From assembly GCA_011033025.1 (NCBI GenBank), contig WFMF01000162.1, positions 1-64,000 on the forward strand: 64,000 bases of DNA, in the 5' to 3' direction. Shown piece by piece: positions 22,326 to 34,765 of the stretch. The DNA is from Beroe forskalii (taxonomy: Eukaryota; Ctenophora; Nuda; Beroida; Beroidae). A program made the position numbers and the translations under genes. Position 1 is the stretch's first letter. Each line of letters begins with the position of its first letter. Below the pieces are notes generated by a model. The model had not been told where the DNA came from and made no database searches. It worked only from the letters and a program-made list of their open reading frames with translations.

Positions 22326-25300
22326 CAGCCACTTGTCACTTGTGTCCTGCTCTATAACAATATCAAATTTTTTGTCTAATCCAGAGTTTGAACTGAATGT
22401 ATACTCCTTGAAAACTTAGTCCATAAATCGAAGCTTCAAAGTCTGCTGGATGGCTCCATATATAGAGTATTTAGATTACAGGCACTGAATGCTTTACAAT
22501 AGCATTTAATTCAAGTATTCAATGCCTTTCATACGTCACAGACATTGTCAACGGTCATTAGGAGATTGCCTACCCATTCATTGTTCATTAGACCTCAGCA
22601 GTCAGCACATACATGACTACTGCTGAAATTCTTTGTTTTATAACAACGCTATTTCAACCTTTAAACGTTTGTAGAATGCCTTGTCTACTTCACTGTAGAA
22701 TAACTGTAATGATGTGCCAAGGTACTATGTACTGACATGCAAAAATTTTTGATAATGCCCAATCAAGATGATGTAGTGGTTAATAATATTGTGGGCTTAC
22801 AATTACAATTTGTAGATTTTTAGATGTTAGATCAATAGTCTAATAATCATTAATGGAAGAATGAAATAGGTAACAGCTTGATAACTGATCTAAAGCCAAA
22901 GGTGGAAGATAGGTACACTGCCATAATGGCACATTATACATTATCCAATCTACTGAATTGACAGAAACCTTTGTACAGCTGCTTATTCAAATTTCAACAA
23001 TTTTCACTGTTCCAACCAATTGGTAGTTCATATTGATGGCGAAATATTAGTACAACATATTATGATGGGCGCTGAAGACCTGAAAAAAATTCAGTTGCTT
23101 CATTGTTAAGATAAGATTGAACTGCTAAAATGTAGGAATATTTGGATTGAGCTGCAATATACTTGGAGTATTCAACTTATTCAATATTTTGTATGTTTTG
23201 GCAGGCTACACACATGCTGTCATCATTGTTGACAGCTTGTTTAACATGAGAGCTATTTGTGTAAGACTTGTGGTGTAAAGTTGCTAAACGGTAAGCAATT
23301 AAATACATCAAGTAGTCGGGTTGAATAGCATTTGCATTAGAAGGTATGTTGAACGTTTATCATATACCTAATTTCATAAGCTGACTACTTTACTCCTTTA
23401 CTAGTCATGGGTCTGTCGTCCAGCATTCATAGGTTCATAGATCAACACGTCATAGGACGTTTTGATTATAGAGTTGAATAGGAACCTTGCTGCACTGCTT
23501 TAATATAATAGAAATTTGATTGAAAAATCCGATTTTTGGTATTGGTAGATGGTCCTACTATCAAAAGCAGGTAGAAAACAATAATTGCATGGGCAATTGT
23601 ATGGTCAGTTAATAGACTGATGTTGTGTACATGATGCATTTCCTTGAATCTATAAAATAACTGAGTGATCTGGTATGAGATGTGTTTGAGCCAGCTGTAA
23701 AATGCTGTAACATGGTCCATCACTAGCCATTCCCATAACTAGAAGTCGTGATCTGTAGACATTTATGTAGAACTCTAAATGTCTAAGTGATGGGAGATAA
23801 TAGGAGTCTTTAACGAAAATACACTTTTCACCTTACTTCACATCCATCTTAAATTCGAAACTCTGCACTAGATGTTAGGATATTATATATAATGTTATTG
23901 TACATTATAAGTGGATATATCCCGTTACTCTAAGAAGAGAGGAAATAGAATATATTTGCTGCCCTCTCTTCTTAACGTTACTGATAACTACATACTGTAT
24001 AATTAGCATTCGTGAAGGGTTAGCTATAAGATAAAATATCGTTACGAGGTTAAATGTCTATTGCCTGCAGTCATGTGTTTAGCTTGCCAAGCCCAATATA
24101 GCAGTACTGGCATATTATATTCTATGTGTTCTTCCATCCGGTACTCAAGGGTTAAGCGTTTGTGTCATTGTTGGTTGGTTCTACTGGAATTTATATTGAT
24201 TTAAGTTCATCACACTTCACAGTCACCAATATCCTATCTACAATGCATTGACATCAAGATTCTTGTCCATTCGCATTGACATCTTGTCCATTTTCATGTC
24301 AATAGGATATTAGTATTTAAAGGTCTTATCATTTCTTCTTTTCTAAAAAGGCTAACTGTGTAAATTTAACTGACTTGACGTATTGAGTAGCTTCAATTTT
24401 ACTAATCTCAAAAATAAATATGTAATTGTTTAATTATAGCTAGGCATCTTTCAACTTTTCAAGTTCTGAACGATGTTAGGCCAATATAGATCTTCTGATC
24501 TTAAACAGTATTGATAAAATTGAAATTCTGTGATTTCTGTAACGACTCCATGCCTATTTTTAATAAACACGGATGACAGAGCTCGGAGGCATTCCTCATG
24601 TGTGATATCAAAAAAATGCCTCGTGCTGGGTCCTCAATTTCACATAGAGTAATTGATTAATAGTATATAACATTAATTTACTAAAATATCAATAACTCAT
24701 TCATAATATTATGTTCATAATATCATTATAGAGATTTTGGTGGGTGCTGTAAGATCTAATATTTGAAAACTCCTGATTTTGAGTAAGTTATTTTCATTGA
24801 TAGATAAATAAAGTGACTTAATAATGATACCTTAATGATATCTGGAGTCGATTGATGAGGCTTTATTCCGGTATAACTTCTGATGTATTTTAAACCGAGG
24901 TTTCTTGAAATTTTGATTGACACTTTTGCGACAAGATACATATGACTTCTGACCTAAGCACAATATTGTGTTGAATATCATTGCTTTTAAACGCAGTCTC
25001 ACCTTTATCTGGCGTACATGGTCTCCATATTACTCACAGCTCACTACATATTATACTACATCCTTTCTTATGAGCACTATGGTATCGCATTGCAATCAAT
25101 GGAGGGTATAGCAACACGTGCCTTTTCAACTGAGCTCCTAGTAAATTGTTTTTGTCACATGAAATCACACCGCCAATGGCAAGGCACAGAAAAGCCACGT
25201 GATGTCGCCTATACAACAATATGTAGGCACGTGCTGGAGTGCTGGTTCAACTGCTATAATTACCTCACAATGCATCTACACATAATACTATCGTATCATC

Positions 25301-26208
25301 TCCTATTAAACCGGCAGCAAAGACTATAGCCCTTGCTTTGGAGTGAATAAGAATTTAAACCATCAGGTAGTATGATATATTACTTTGTAATGATATTATA
25401 CATCCACATTGTGTAGCCGTAGGTCGGTGGGAGTAATAAACTTGTTAACCAGCTTTAGAGAACTCGGGATTGTTGATGAAGCTATGTGAATCAGCTCATA
25501 TTATATTAATATTCGCTACAAGCGGTAACACTATATAATGTACACAGCCCTCATGGAAATAAGCTACATTTGTTATTATATATTATGCCCTGTAGTCGTA
25601 TTAGGTCCAATTAACATAACAATGAGACCTAATTGACTTTGAAGGATTTCCATTGTGAATACGAAATCCTAATCGACTTTTGTATTTGATATGTTCTTGG
25701 TATTGTGCTAGGAATTGTGTACACGGTGTACCTTGTGTTGTGGTGTTCAAAGGGAGCATTTACACTCACTGGAATACATACCCTCAAGGAAATACCTACT
25801 GTAAAAGATATTTCTAAATTCTGATAAATGCGCTACTGTATTTGGTAAATATAAAATACAATCTATTTGAGACACTGAATTGAATTCTAAATGACCTAGC
25901 ACTCGAAATTGGGACAATAATTCCGTTTATGAAGAGACTTTTTACTATTTTAAGAAACTATAATGAAGGTCTTTCATTTCAATCAATAATCGTGATAAAT
26001 TGATTTAAAATGAAAATTTCAGCTAAACCCCTATTCCGCTGTAAACTTAAAATTAGCATTAGGAAACAGGCAGCGCCTGTCTCACATTATTCAACTACTT
26101 TGCAGGACATGCAATATGCATTTTGTAAAATTTCATCCCACTGTTAAACAGTTTCGTTTTAGTGCCTTTTATGCTATCATATCTTAATAATAATTTCGTA
26201 AGAGCACG
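22326..26208. other. AT-rich region without a supported gene
   Basis: Apart from the small hairpin at 23923-23981 no feature is supported. An open frame at 25018-25329 (+, 103 codons from ATG) has no recognisable domain and a codon mix like its non-coding surroundings. Three CACGTG motifs fall within about 120 bp there (25107, 25195, 25228). Confidence 0.4.
23923..23981. other. Pre-miRNA-sized hairpin
   Basis: CGTTACTCTAAGAAGAGAGG and CCCTCTCTTCTTAACGTTA pair over about 19 bases with one or two mismatches around a loop of about 19 bases. The length and mismatched stem are those of a small-RNA precursor, but a chance or MITE origin is equally possible from sequence alone. Confidence 0.35.
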
Positions 26209-26341
26209 TGAATAATGTTTGTGCTTCCGCACCGAATTAAATTTGAGCTTGCAAGGAATTATCAAGAGAAACGAAGGCTAAGCTGGGCTAAGTCGCGCCG
26301 TTGCTATGGATACCGATATTCTGCACGTGCAGATTATAATC
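26209..26341. repeat. Dispersed 133-bp repeat upstream of TRMT1, copy 1
   Basis: This block and 47014-47146 share about 87% of positions by eye, in the same orientation. They share CACGTGAATAATGTTTGTGC, then GAGCTTGC, then TAAGTCGCGCCGTTGCTATG and the palindromic CTGCACGTGCAG. It lies about 600 bp upstream of the TRMT1 start. It is a dispersed element or a shared regulatory block; no coding potential is apparent. Confidence 0.8.
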
Positions 26342-26930
26342 ACTTCTATGCGAGTGCTTTCTGATACGTTGTTGACTTCTGCGTTGTAGCGTTTAAAAGA
26401 ACGACCTGTTTGCTGTGTTTCATTTCAAATTCAAGATCCGAAGAAAGAGGACGGGTATGACTGGCATCGTGGAGGCTATTTCCGATAGCATCTCTTCATA
26501 AATCTTTGGCAGACGTCGGTCGATTTAAATTAATGCTGAGTTGATGGTAACGGAAAAAAAATTGAATTTAGAGCAATTTAAGATTGAACAGAAGCAAAAT
26601 CAAATTGAATCTAATTTGGGCATAGCACATTGCGATTTTGGAAGACAGCTCTTGACGTAAATCAATGCTTTAATTCAACGGTCAGTTTGAATACGATACT
26701 CGGTTTTAATTTTAAGATCATACATTCATACAATAGCAAGTTATAATAATCAAAACTTGCCCGGTCCAGCATTACTAAAAGTAACCAAAGAATAATGGCA
26801 AATTTGCTCCTTTATAAACTTTTTGAGAGCTTATTATTTGGTCCTGTATTATCTAGCAGGCCCAACGGGCTTTTCTAGTGCTTATATAATTCATTATGGT
26901 CCCACATACATAAAATTTGTTAGATAATAA
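26342..26930 (+). promoter_or_regulatory. Probable TRMT1 promoter and 5' UTR region
   Basis: This interval separates the dispersed repeat from the first ATG of TRMT1. It contains no open frame of note. A GCAGGCCCAACGGGCTTTTC phrase at 26856-26875 is shared with 47316-47335. No core promoter element is clear enough to name, so the assignment rests on position alone. Confidence 0.3.
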
Positions 26931-28694
26931 ATGCATTCTTTACTTCAAATATTCATAGGTAGTTATTCCATCATGGAGGAAGCAGAACCCGTCATTATCA
27001 AGGAAGGAAAAGCTGAAATATTGTTCACTAAAAAGAATGAAGTATTTTATAACAAAGTTCAAGAACTGAACCGGGATATCACAGTAACTGCTTTGACTTG
27101 TTTTGCAAAGCACATCCATGCCAAAGATCGTAAGATACTGAGGCGAGCTCACTATGAAAGTAACAGTGCAGCAAATAGCGATCAGACTAGTGAATCAATT
27201 AACGAGAATAACAGTGAAGCAAGCAGCGAAAACAGGGCTGATAAGAATAACCATATCCCTGGTTTGCGTGTTCTTGAAGCTTTGGGTGCTACTGGTCTGA
27301 GAAGTGTTAGGTTTAGTAAGGAATTAGGCCCTCTAGTAAGTCGTGTAACATGTAATGACATGTCAGAAGAAGCAGTTGCTGCTATGCAAAAGAATTTCAC
27401 TCTCAACGACTGCAAAAATATCACCCCATCAACATCGGATGCTTGTCTATTGATGCTCAGAGAAAAGAATGCGTTTGATGTCGTTGATATTGATCCCTAT
27501 GGAACCCCTTCCATATTCCTAGACTCCGCTGTGCAGTCAGTAAGATCTGGGGGCTTGCTGTGTGTCACAGCTACTGATCTTGCCGTTCTAGCTGGTAATC
27601 ACATCCAGGCTTGCTATGGTAAATATGGCAGTATCCCTTTGAAGAGGGTGTACAACCACGAGTTTGCTCTGAGAATACTGTTGTCTTGTATAGACAGCCA
27701 TGCTAACAGATATGGCAGATACATTAAACCACTCTTTAGCTACAAGGCTGACTTCTATGTGAGGGTGTTTGTTCAGGTCATTCAATCTCAGGGGGAGGTG
27801 CAAAAGACTTCCTCAAGGAGGAGCTATGTCTTTGACTGTGTGGGGTGTCACAGTTTCCATCTCCAGAAACTAGGGACTCACACAGCTGGGACTCAACAGG
27901 TCACACCTGGTAGAGGACCACCAGTTACCTCAGAGTGTTCCCAATGTGGCAAAGATTTCTACATTGGCGGTCCCATCTGGTCTGATCCCATGCACGACTC
28001 TGACTTCCTAAAGAACATGTTGAGCCATGTATCTTCTGGAGAAGGGGAGTATCTGGGCACTGCTAAGCGGATGACAGGAATGCTGACTGTGGCGCAGGAA
28101 GAGTTGCCAGATTGCCCCTTGTTTTATGAACTCAGCATGCTCAGCAAGACAATCCATGCCACATGCCCTCCTCTTGTCACCTTCCGGTCTGCTCTCCTCA
28201 ATGCTGGGTACCGTGTCTCACTGTCTCATGTATGTCCCAAATCTATCAAAACTAACGCCCCTCCTTCTTTTATATGGGACGTAATGAGGTGCTGGGGCAA
28301 GTTGAATCATGTGAAGCTCAGGGAACCAGAAACTGTCGCTGGTGCTTTGCTCCGGGTGGAGCCATCCACTGGGATAGACTTCACTGTCCACCCTCTAGCT
28401 GCTCTAGACAAGAATGTCCATCGCTTCCCTCCCAACCCCGAACCTAACTGGGGGCCCAAAGGCAGGGCAGGGAAACGGCTACCAGAGTCTGACAGTGAGA
28501 AAAGTGGTGATGAGAAACCAGCAAAGAAAAATCCTCGGAAAGATCTCAAGCAGTTCTCCTGCAAGAGATTTGAGATGAACCAGTGTGATAGGGGAGGAGA
28601 GTGCCGTTACTCTCATGAATCCAAAGATAGTGCCAAGGAGGAAAACGGGGCCTCGGCAACAATCAAACTTGAGCATGGTCCAACAGTTCTATAA
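26931..28694 (+). CDS. TRMT1: tRNA (guanine(26)-N2)-dimethyltransferase, intronless
   Basis: TRMT1/Trm1 methylates N2 of G26 in tRNAs using S-adenosylmethionine. One uninterrupted frame of 587 codons covers the family. NEVFYNKVQELNRDITV near the N terminus is a family hallmark. LGATGLRS at 118-125 is in the SAM-binding core, and DIDPYG at 186-191 is the catalytic motif. Cysteine pairs C303/C306 and C336/C339 form the zinc-ribbon-like insert. CPLFYEL, SLSHVCPKSIKTNAP and NPEPNWGP follow. A C-terminal CCCH finger (C544, C552, C558, H562; C-x7-C-x5-C-x3-H) matches animal TRMT1. Two starts are possible. ATG 26931 adds MHSLLQIFIGSYSI, which might help mitochondrial targeting. ATG 26973 has the better context (ATCATGG). 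A possible AATAAA signal follows at 28860. No introns are present. Confidence 0.96.
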   Translation: MHSLLQIFIGSYSIMEEAEPVIIKEGKAEILFTKKNEVFYNKVQELNRDITVTALTCFAKHIHAKDRKILRRAHYESNSAANSDQTSESINENNSEASSENRADKNNHIPGLRVLEALGATGLRSVRFSKELGPLVSRVTCNDMSEEAVAAMQKNFTLNDCKNITPSTSDACLLMLREKNAFDVVDIDPYGTPSIFLDSAVQSVRSGGLLCVTATDLAVLAGNHIQACYGKYGSIPLKRVYNHEFALRILLSCIDSHANRYGRYIKPLFSYKADFYVRVFVQVIQSQGEVQKTSSRRSYVFDCVGCHSFHLQKLGTHTAGTQQVTPGRGPPVTSECSQCGKDFYIGGPIWSDPMHDSDFLKNMLSHVSSGEGEYLGTAKRMTGMLTVAQEELPDCPLFYELSMLSKTIHATCPPLVTFRSALLNAGYRVSLSHVCPKSIKTNAPPSFIWDVMRCWGKLNHVKLREPETVAGALLRVEPSTGIDFTVHPLAALDKNVHRFPPNPEPNWGPKGRAGKRLPESDSEKSGDEKPAKKNPRKDLKQFSCKRFEMNQCDRGGECRYSHESKDSAKEENGASATIKLEHGPTVL

Positions 28695-28859
28695 AGAACC
28701 AGGTTGTATTTTTAAAATTTTTGCTTTTTTACTTTTACAGTTTTACTAATTTATTTGACGTAACTTAATCAATAGGTATTTCACCTTGGGATCAGATTGA
28801 TTTTAGTAAATTGCAAGTTTTATTTGCATTTTGTTTTTTATAAGTCGACCTTCAAAGTA

Positions 28860-28865
28860 AATAAA
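28860..28865 (+). terminator. Possible polyadenylation signal of TRMT1
   Basis: AATAAA occurs 166 bases after the TRMT1 stop, within AT-rich sequence and followed by TG-containing sequence. The position is reasonable for a short 3' UTR, but the hexamer is common in sequence of this composition. Confidence 0.45.
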
Positions 28866-31800
28866 ATATCCTGATTTTGAATGTGAGGTAATTTATATGA
28901 TATTATATTTTATAATATTATCTTTCATTCTAGATTAGCGCTGGTGTCGAATCACAGATTACTTCACAAATTATTCGCCAATTTTCGATGAGTACTTATG
29001 CTTGCCACGTAATATACATTGCATTTATTGGACATGCAAGTATGCAACGTCCATTCATCATGCTCTGAAATTGGGATAAACATAAATGCATGGTAAAATA
29101 AGTCTATATTTTGAATGCAGTAATCCGTGGCCTCTTTCATCGTACTTCAATATTGTGTAGCTTTGATTAATAATAACATTTATTCTGTATATGTTTTCTG
29201 ATGAAAATGGCTACCAATCATTATTGAAACGAAAACCTTCAAAATCCAATTTTTCGACTTGGTTTTAATATACTATATAAGGATGATGAAATATGAGAAT
29301 TTGATAACTGGACAGTAGTGCTCTGTGCGATCTTGATGCGCATTTTTGAATCCCTTGTTCCGTCGAGTAATTAATGTATAGTACGCTGTTTTGTTTGCTG
29401 TTAGACCTGTGTCTAGCGTTTGTAAGTTTTTACCATCCAGTGTTGGCTCGTGTTGCGTCTAGCTTTTACCCATGAGTCCTTGTGGTTCTAGGCTCCTAAG
29501 ATGCTTATATTGTGTCTAGATCTGACAGTTTACACAATATCACACCACTAACTAAGGAGTAGTAGTGGGTCACTACGTGACATGATAAGATATTGTTATA
29601 CGTCAGATCACCCGTCAATTCAATAAGCTGTGTGTTTGAGTTACACATTTACACCCTCTTCTTTTCAGTGTTTTATTGCCCGCCGTTTCAAAGGGTTATA
29701 TCTCTTCTGTAACTGAAAACTTTAAAATGGGTATAAGATACGTCATACGGTGTGCTCTTTTGTCGTGACCTCTTCAACTTTGCTGCTTTTTATTAATCCT
29801 TTTACCGAAATTTTGAGTTCCGAAACAAAATTCTTCAAGAGTTTGGAAACTAGGACATCAGCTTTCATAAACTAATAGAGTAATAGATATTACGAGTATC
29901 CTTTTCTGTGTTATATTCTGTGAATAGGTATAGAAATTAAGTTGTCTAGAAAACCCCAAATTCATTACCGGCTTAATGACTTAATGACTTTTTAATAAGT
30001 TTTTAATAGTGAATTACTTACTTACTTAGCTCAGGCCTCTATAACTCTAGAAGCGTCCAAGAAAGGACTTCATAGAAGACATACAAGAATATTGTCCAGT
30101 CTGTACATGTTCAGATGTTCTTTGTCGTATGAAGTTATTTGATAATGTGACGGAGAAAGCACTGCACGAACCATGCCGTATTCCATTGTTTACTTAAGGA
30201 AAATAATAAGGTCAACCAGTGGCAAACGTCTGGAATTCATGTATAGTCTTGTAAACAGTTATCAGTATGTGACACAGTACCTCCGTATAGATTATAGAAA
30301 CTTAAGAAAGTTTACTACATTGTTTTCCACGTTATTGTGCAATAATAATATCACTAATTGTGCCGTAGCAAGCGAAACATTCCCATTGTGAAGCTTTACT
30401 AGTTGTAGTTTTAGTGACACATTAGAAGCAGCCAGCACTGTTAGCACTACTTGCGGTGCCTGGAACGGAAAGCATGTTTTAGTTAGCATCGTTTGATTAT
30501 ACAGTAAGCTTGGTACTACGGGTTGCTTTTTAAAAAGTTAATAACGGCCGTTTAGACACCCTGTGATTGGCTCTTTTTGTTTATGATTAATATATGAAAT
30601 ATAAGACTTTTTATTTTCCGGCGACTCCCCTAACTGCTTTGTACAAAACTTGGGAACGTGTACGGTACAGTGTACACAAGATCACAGTAAAATGACCAAC
30701 TTCTTGGCTTGGGAACTTTACACGATTCAGCGCACAGGTTCATGGGATACAATCACTTAGTCTGTAACTCACGGTTATCACTTGGAACTTGAACTTTGAA
30801 CTGTGTAACTGCATGTTTCACCCTAGAGTCTCTCTTATATAAACTCATAATATAGACAAACACAAACCTACATCAATTATGATATCATCCACGCACAAAC
30901 AGTAGACAATTTGACGTCATCTATTCAGTGGTCTCAATCACGATGCTGACGTTACTCCGAACTGCTGATTTCAAATAATAGGGGTAGAAAAGTTAAGACA
31001 CAAGTGGGGAGTGACACTATCACTAGTCCGTCTAATCATGCTACGCGAAGCCAGGGTGTAGTGTGTTTAGACTTAGAGCCTTGAGAGTTGAGCAGCATAT
31101 ATTCTGCGAAACAAACAAAAGTAGGCGGCGGCGGCGTCATTTCCATGTCCTAGAACCGTAACTCAGTGACGTAATACCGCGTATGTATTATCATTGCGAT
31201 AAGTAGCACTAAGTAGTATATATTATATATGTGAGCCGCGTTCCGTATGTGACGTAGTGACGTAAGTTCGCATAGTTCCTGCACTAAATACCCACGCTCA
31301 GTTGGTATATATGATGATAATAACTCAATAATATTATGGATGTTTGGTGTGTATAATACCTCGGTCTGTGATGTACATTGTACGATGTATTTCCCCGTTT
31401 AAGATCTGATTATTGTGCGTTGTAGGTACCTACTATATAATATGATTCTAGCAATCTAGCTTCTTTCTTTTATTCTTCCTTCAGAGATATCTTTCTGTGC
31501 TCTTCATCATAGACACACCACTCTGCGAAGCTGTATTCTATACTTTCAAGCTCTTTCTCGCCTGGTACTATAAAGTACTTTGTAAGAACTTTGAATCGAT
31601 GGAATGAAATTCCACATGAAATAAGAAGTAGTGATAGCTCAGACAAATTTAAGTGTTTGCTTAATAAAAGAATAAAGAACACCTGTAGCTCATTGCAGGT
31701 ATAAAACCTGATAACGATATAGTAAATTACCTAAGAATTTATTTTATATATTATGTTTATTTTTTCTTAATTTTTAAGTCCTTAGTGACTTAAAGTTTTT

Positions 31801-33468
31801 TTTATTCATCTAGGTTATGTTGAATTGTGAATTAAATCATCTATACTGGTATATTAATGATACTGTGTTTTTGTTGTTGTGGTATTACACTCAGTTTTTT
31901 TTATAAGAAACTGTCTATGTTCATTGGTACTTATTTTCGAAAATTTAAGAAACTTAGCCTAGAATTTCGGAAAAATTAAGAAACTATTTTAACAATTAAA
32001 AGCCTAGAATTTTGAAATTTGTATAAAATCCTATTGCAACTGAAATTCTTTTTAACATTCCCTGGCTTTTGGGTGCGAAATCCCCATTTTTTTGATTTAG
32101 AACATTCCGAAACTAATCTAGTACTTCTATTGAACTTCTATTACAGTATTACACTGGATATGTGATAATTGATCATAATATAGAATAGAAATTTAGAAAA
32201 TGAATCTTTCATGATTTTTCGGTTTATTAAAGTAACACGCCAGATACTAAAGCACAAAACAGAAATTTAGAAATTGTTGTTGCGACAGGACACTATTACA
32301 GTTCCATATCTATTTCCAAAAGTTCCAAGCATTATAGGATTTAGATATTATCTAAATTTCAAACTTTCAAACTTTTTTGGAAGAACATTTGATGAAGATC
32401 CCTGAACATTATTGTATACAGCTGCACAAATCTTTTAAGATAGGTACATGCTTAAAAGTGTATAATTTAACTGAAAATATCAAAAGGTTCGATTCTAATC
32501 CTCAACTACAGTCTACACAGTAGGTTCCTATGTTGGAAATTTCGTAGACATTTTTCATACGGTATGTCGGTATGTAGAATTAAGAAACCGATTAAGAAAC
32601 TTTTAGGCTCAAAATCGTGAAAAAATAAGAAACTTGTAGCCTAGGATTTCAATAAGTTTCTTATAAAAAAAACTGAGTGTATTTCAGTTGCAACACTGAA
32701 GGTAATGTTCATTGGTACTTATTTTTTAACTTTTTAACTTAAACTTTTAACTCTTTTAAACTATTTAAACTATTTTTTAACAATAAATATGTTTTAAATC
32801 TGGCTAATAGAAATTCATATAAAACATTAGATTGCTAGATTGTTTTTTAAATTCCCCAAGTTTGGGTGCGAAATCTGCCCGGTTTTTTTGTGTTTCTAGA
32901 AAAAAAGTCCCCATATTTTCGTATACCTAGATTTATCATTTAAACACCGCGATTATAACCCATGAGCCAGTAGTTCAGGGCTTATTGACCAGCTCCTGGT
33001 CCCTGCTCCTGGCCCCCTGCTCCTCGGACTTCTGAACGAGTTCACACAATCCTGTATCCTTGTTGTTGAAATGATTATACCACGTGCCTATAATCTATAT
33101 TCCCTGGCCTTGTCTCAGGCTCTGCCAGGCCTCGTCTCAGGCTCTGCAGAGTGCAGTTACTTACCTGCCGCTCTGATGATTCCTGAATGTAAAATGAATT
33201 ACAATCAGAGCAGCCATCAGCCGTGGCTAACTGCTAGTCAGCGTAATATTTCTAAGTATTAATGTCATTGATCGTGATGCTAGTTCCACGTATTTATAAC
33301 ACAGAATTCAAAATATGATTGGATACATTCAGGCATTTAATTGGATCGTTTCCAATATAATAGCTGAGCACTACACAATATTATTAATGAAAATCGGAAT
33401 TAAATCCAGCTTTAGATCTATTCATTAGATTTCACGGTTTGTTCACGGACAGGTTATTACTCAATCCA
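28866..33468. other. Gene-poor region with several TGACGT motifs
   Basis: No supported gene. A full CRE-like palindrome (TGACGTCA) occurs near 30912, with further TGACGTA sites near 31167, 31248 and 31256 next to a GGCGGCGGCGGCG run at 31124. This would suit a promoter, but no gene start is evident next to it. From 31740 to 32920 the sequence is very AT-rich, and similar phrases (ATTAAGAAACTT, GTTCATTGGTACTTATTTT at 31920 and 32708) recur in it. Confidence 0.4.
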
Positions 33469-33476
33469 TTTCCCCC

Positions 33477-34757
33477 CAGGCATGGATCCAGCCCAGAATT
33501 TTTGGGGGCGTGCAAATTTATACAGCTCACTCGGCGCTGCTTCTCGGCACCTCGTTCGCACATAGGAAGTTTTTCAATATTTGAAGGATAATTAAAGTAT
33601 GTATAAGCAGGGTCTGGGATGGCAGCCCCTAGAGGCCAAAGGTCTAGAGTATAGCGAAATGGCAACTCTTTAGTGTTTGGGCATTGTTTTCAACTTAACA
33701 GCGCTGTTGTTGCGGTTGTGCGAAATTCAAATGAATATTACATTTAGAATAAAAAAAGCCGCAGGGGTCTGGGGACGGCAGCCCCCAGAAGCCAGAGGTC
33801 TGGAGTATAAAGAATGAGCAACTAAATAGTGTTTGGGCATTGTTGTCAACTTAACGACGCTCTTGTTGCTGTTGTATCAAATCTCAATAAATATAAAATC
33901 AAGAGCAGCAGGGGTCTGAGGGCGGCAGCCCCCAGAAGCCGGAGGTCTGAATTATAGAGAAATGGTAAGTCAATAGTGTTTGGGCATTATTTTCAACTAA
34001 ATAACAGCCAGAGGTCTGGAGTATAAAGATATAGCAACTAAATAGTGTTGGGCATTGTTGTCAACTTAACGACTCTCTTGTTGCTGTTGTACGAAATCTC
34101 AATAAATAAATAAAATGAAAAGAGCAGCAGGGGTCTGGGGGCGGCAGCCCCCGAAAGCCAGAGGTCTGAAGTATAGAGAAATGGTAAGTCAATAGTGTTT
34201 GGGCATAATTTTCAACTTAATAACAGCGCTGTTTTAGTCTCAAGCCTTCAAGGCAATTGGCATGAATATTATTTTTTGGATGGAGGCCGAAAAATCATGT
34301 GTAGTACACTTTGTACTACACAATCACCCTTGCACAACTAAATGACCCGTTTTAGCCCGTGAGCTATTTTTTCACTTTTCTATTATTAAAAAATTATTTT
34401 TAGTTCATGTAACCCTTTTGTTATGGTTCTGGGGGTGTGCTTTTTGTTAATGCGTAACGCATGGGCTCCATGACCCTCTGTTTTGTTTCTTTTCCTTTTT
34501 GCTAACTATAGAAATATGGTTGATCATAGTACAGCTACTCTGTACTGTTTTATGTACATAAAAATATCATTATCAGAGGTATTCAAATTTAGAATATGCT
34601 TCTAGAAGTAACGAATGAATGAAAGTTTTCCACTAAGTTTACTTTTGGCATCTTGAATTAAATCGCAAGCATCAAATTTTCAAAAATTGCACGCCCCCAT
34701 GCACGCCCCCAAATTTCTGATGGGGGCGTGCGCACGCCCCCGGTGGATCCATGCCTG
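33477..34757. mobile_element. Non-autonomous hAT-like element with internal CGGCAGCCCCC repeats
   Basis: The ends are inverted: the left begins CAGGCATGGATCCA and the right ends TGGATCCATGCCTG. TTTCCCCC flanks both (33469-33476 and 34758-34765), an 8-bp duplication. Eight-bp duplications and CAG-starting ends are typical of the hAT superfamily. The GGGGGCGTGC motif is also inverted near both ends. The interior holds four to five units of about 120-220 bp, each with GGGGTCTGGGGGCGGCAGCC or close variants. No transposase frame is visible. The element at 59839-61434 shares the internal unit. Confidence 0.85.
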
Positions 34758-34765
34758 TTTCCCCC

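Noticed and set aside
25018-25329. 103-codon plus-strand frame
   Set aside because: No recognisable domain and a composition like its non-coding surroundings; kept only as a note in the regional entry.
32480-32510. tRNA-like GGTTCGATTCTAATCC box
   Set aside because: No acceptor stem, D arm or anticodon arm could be drawn around it.
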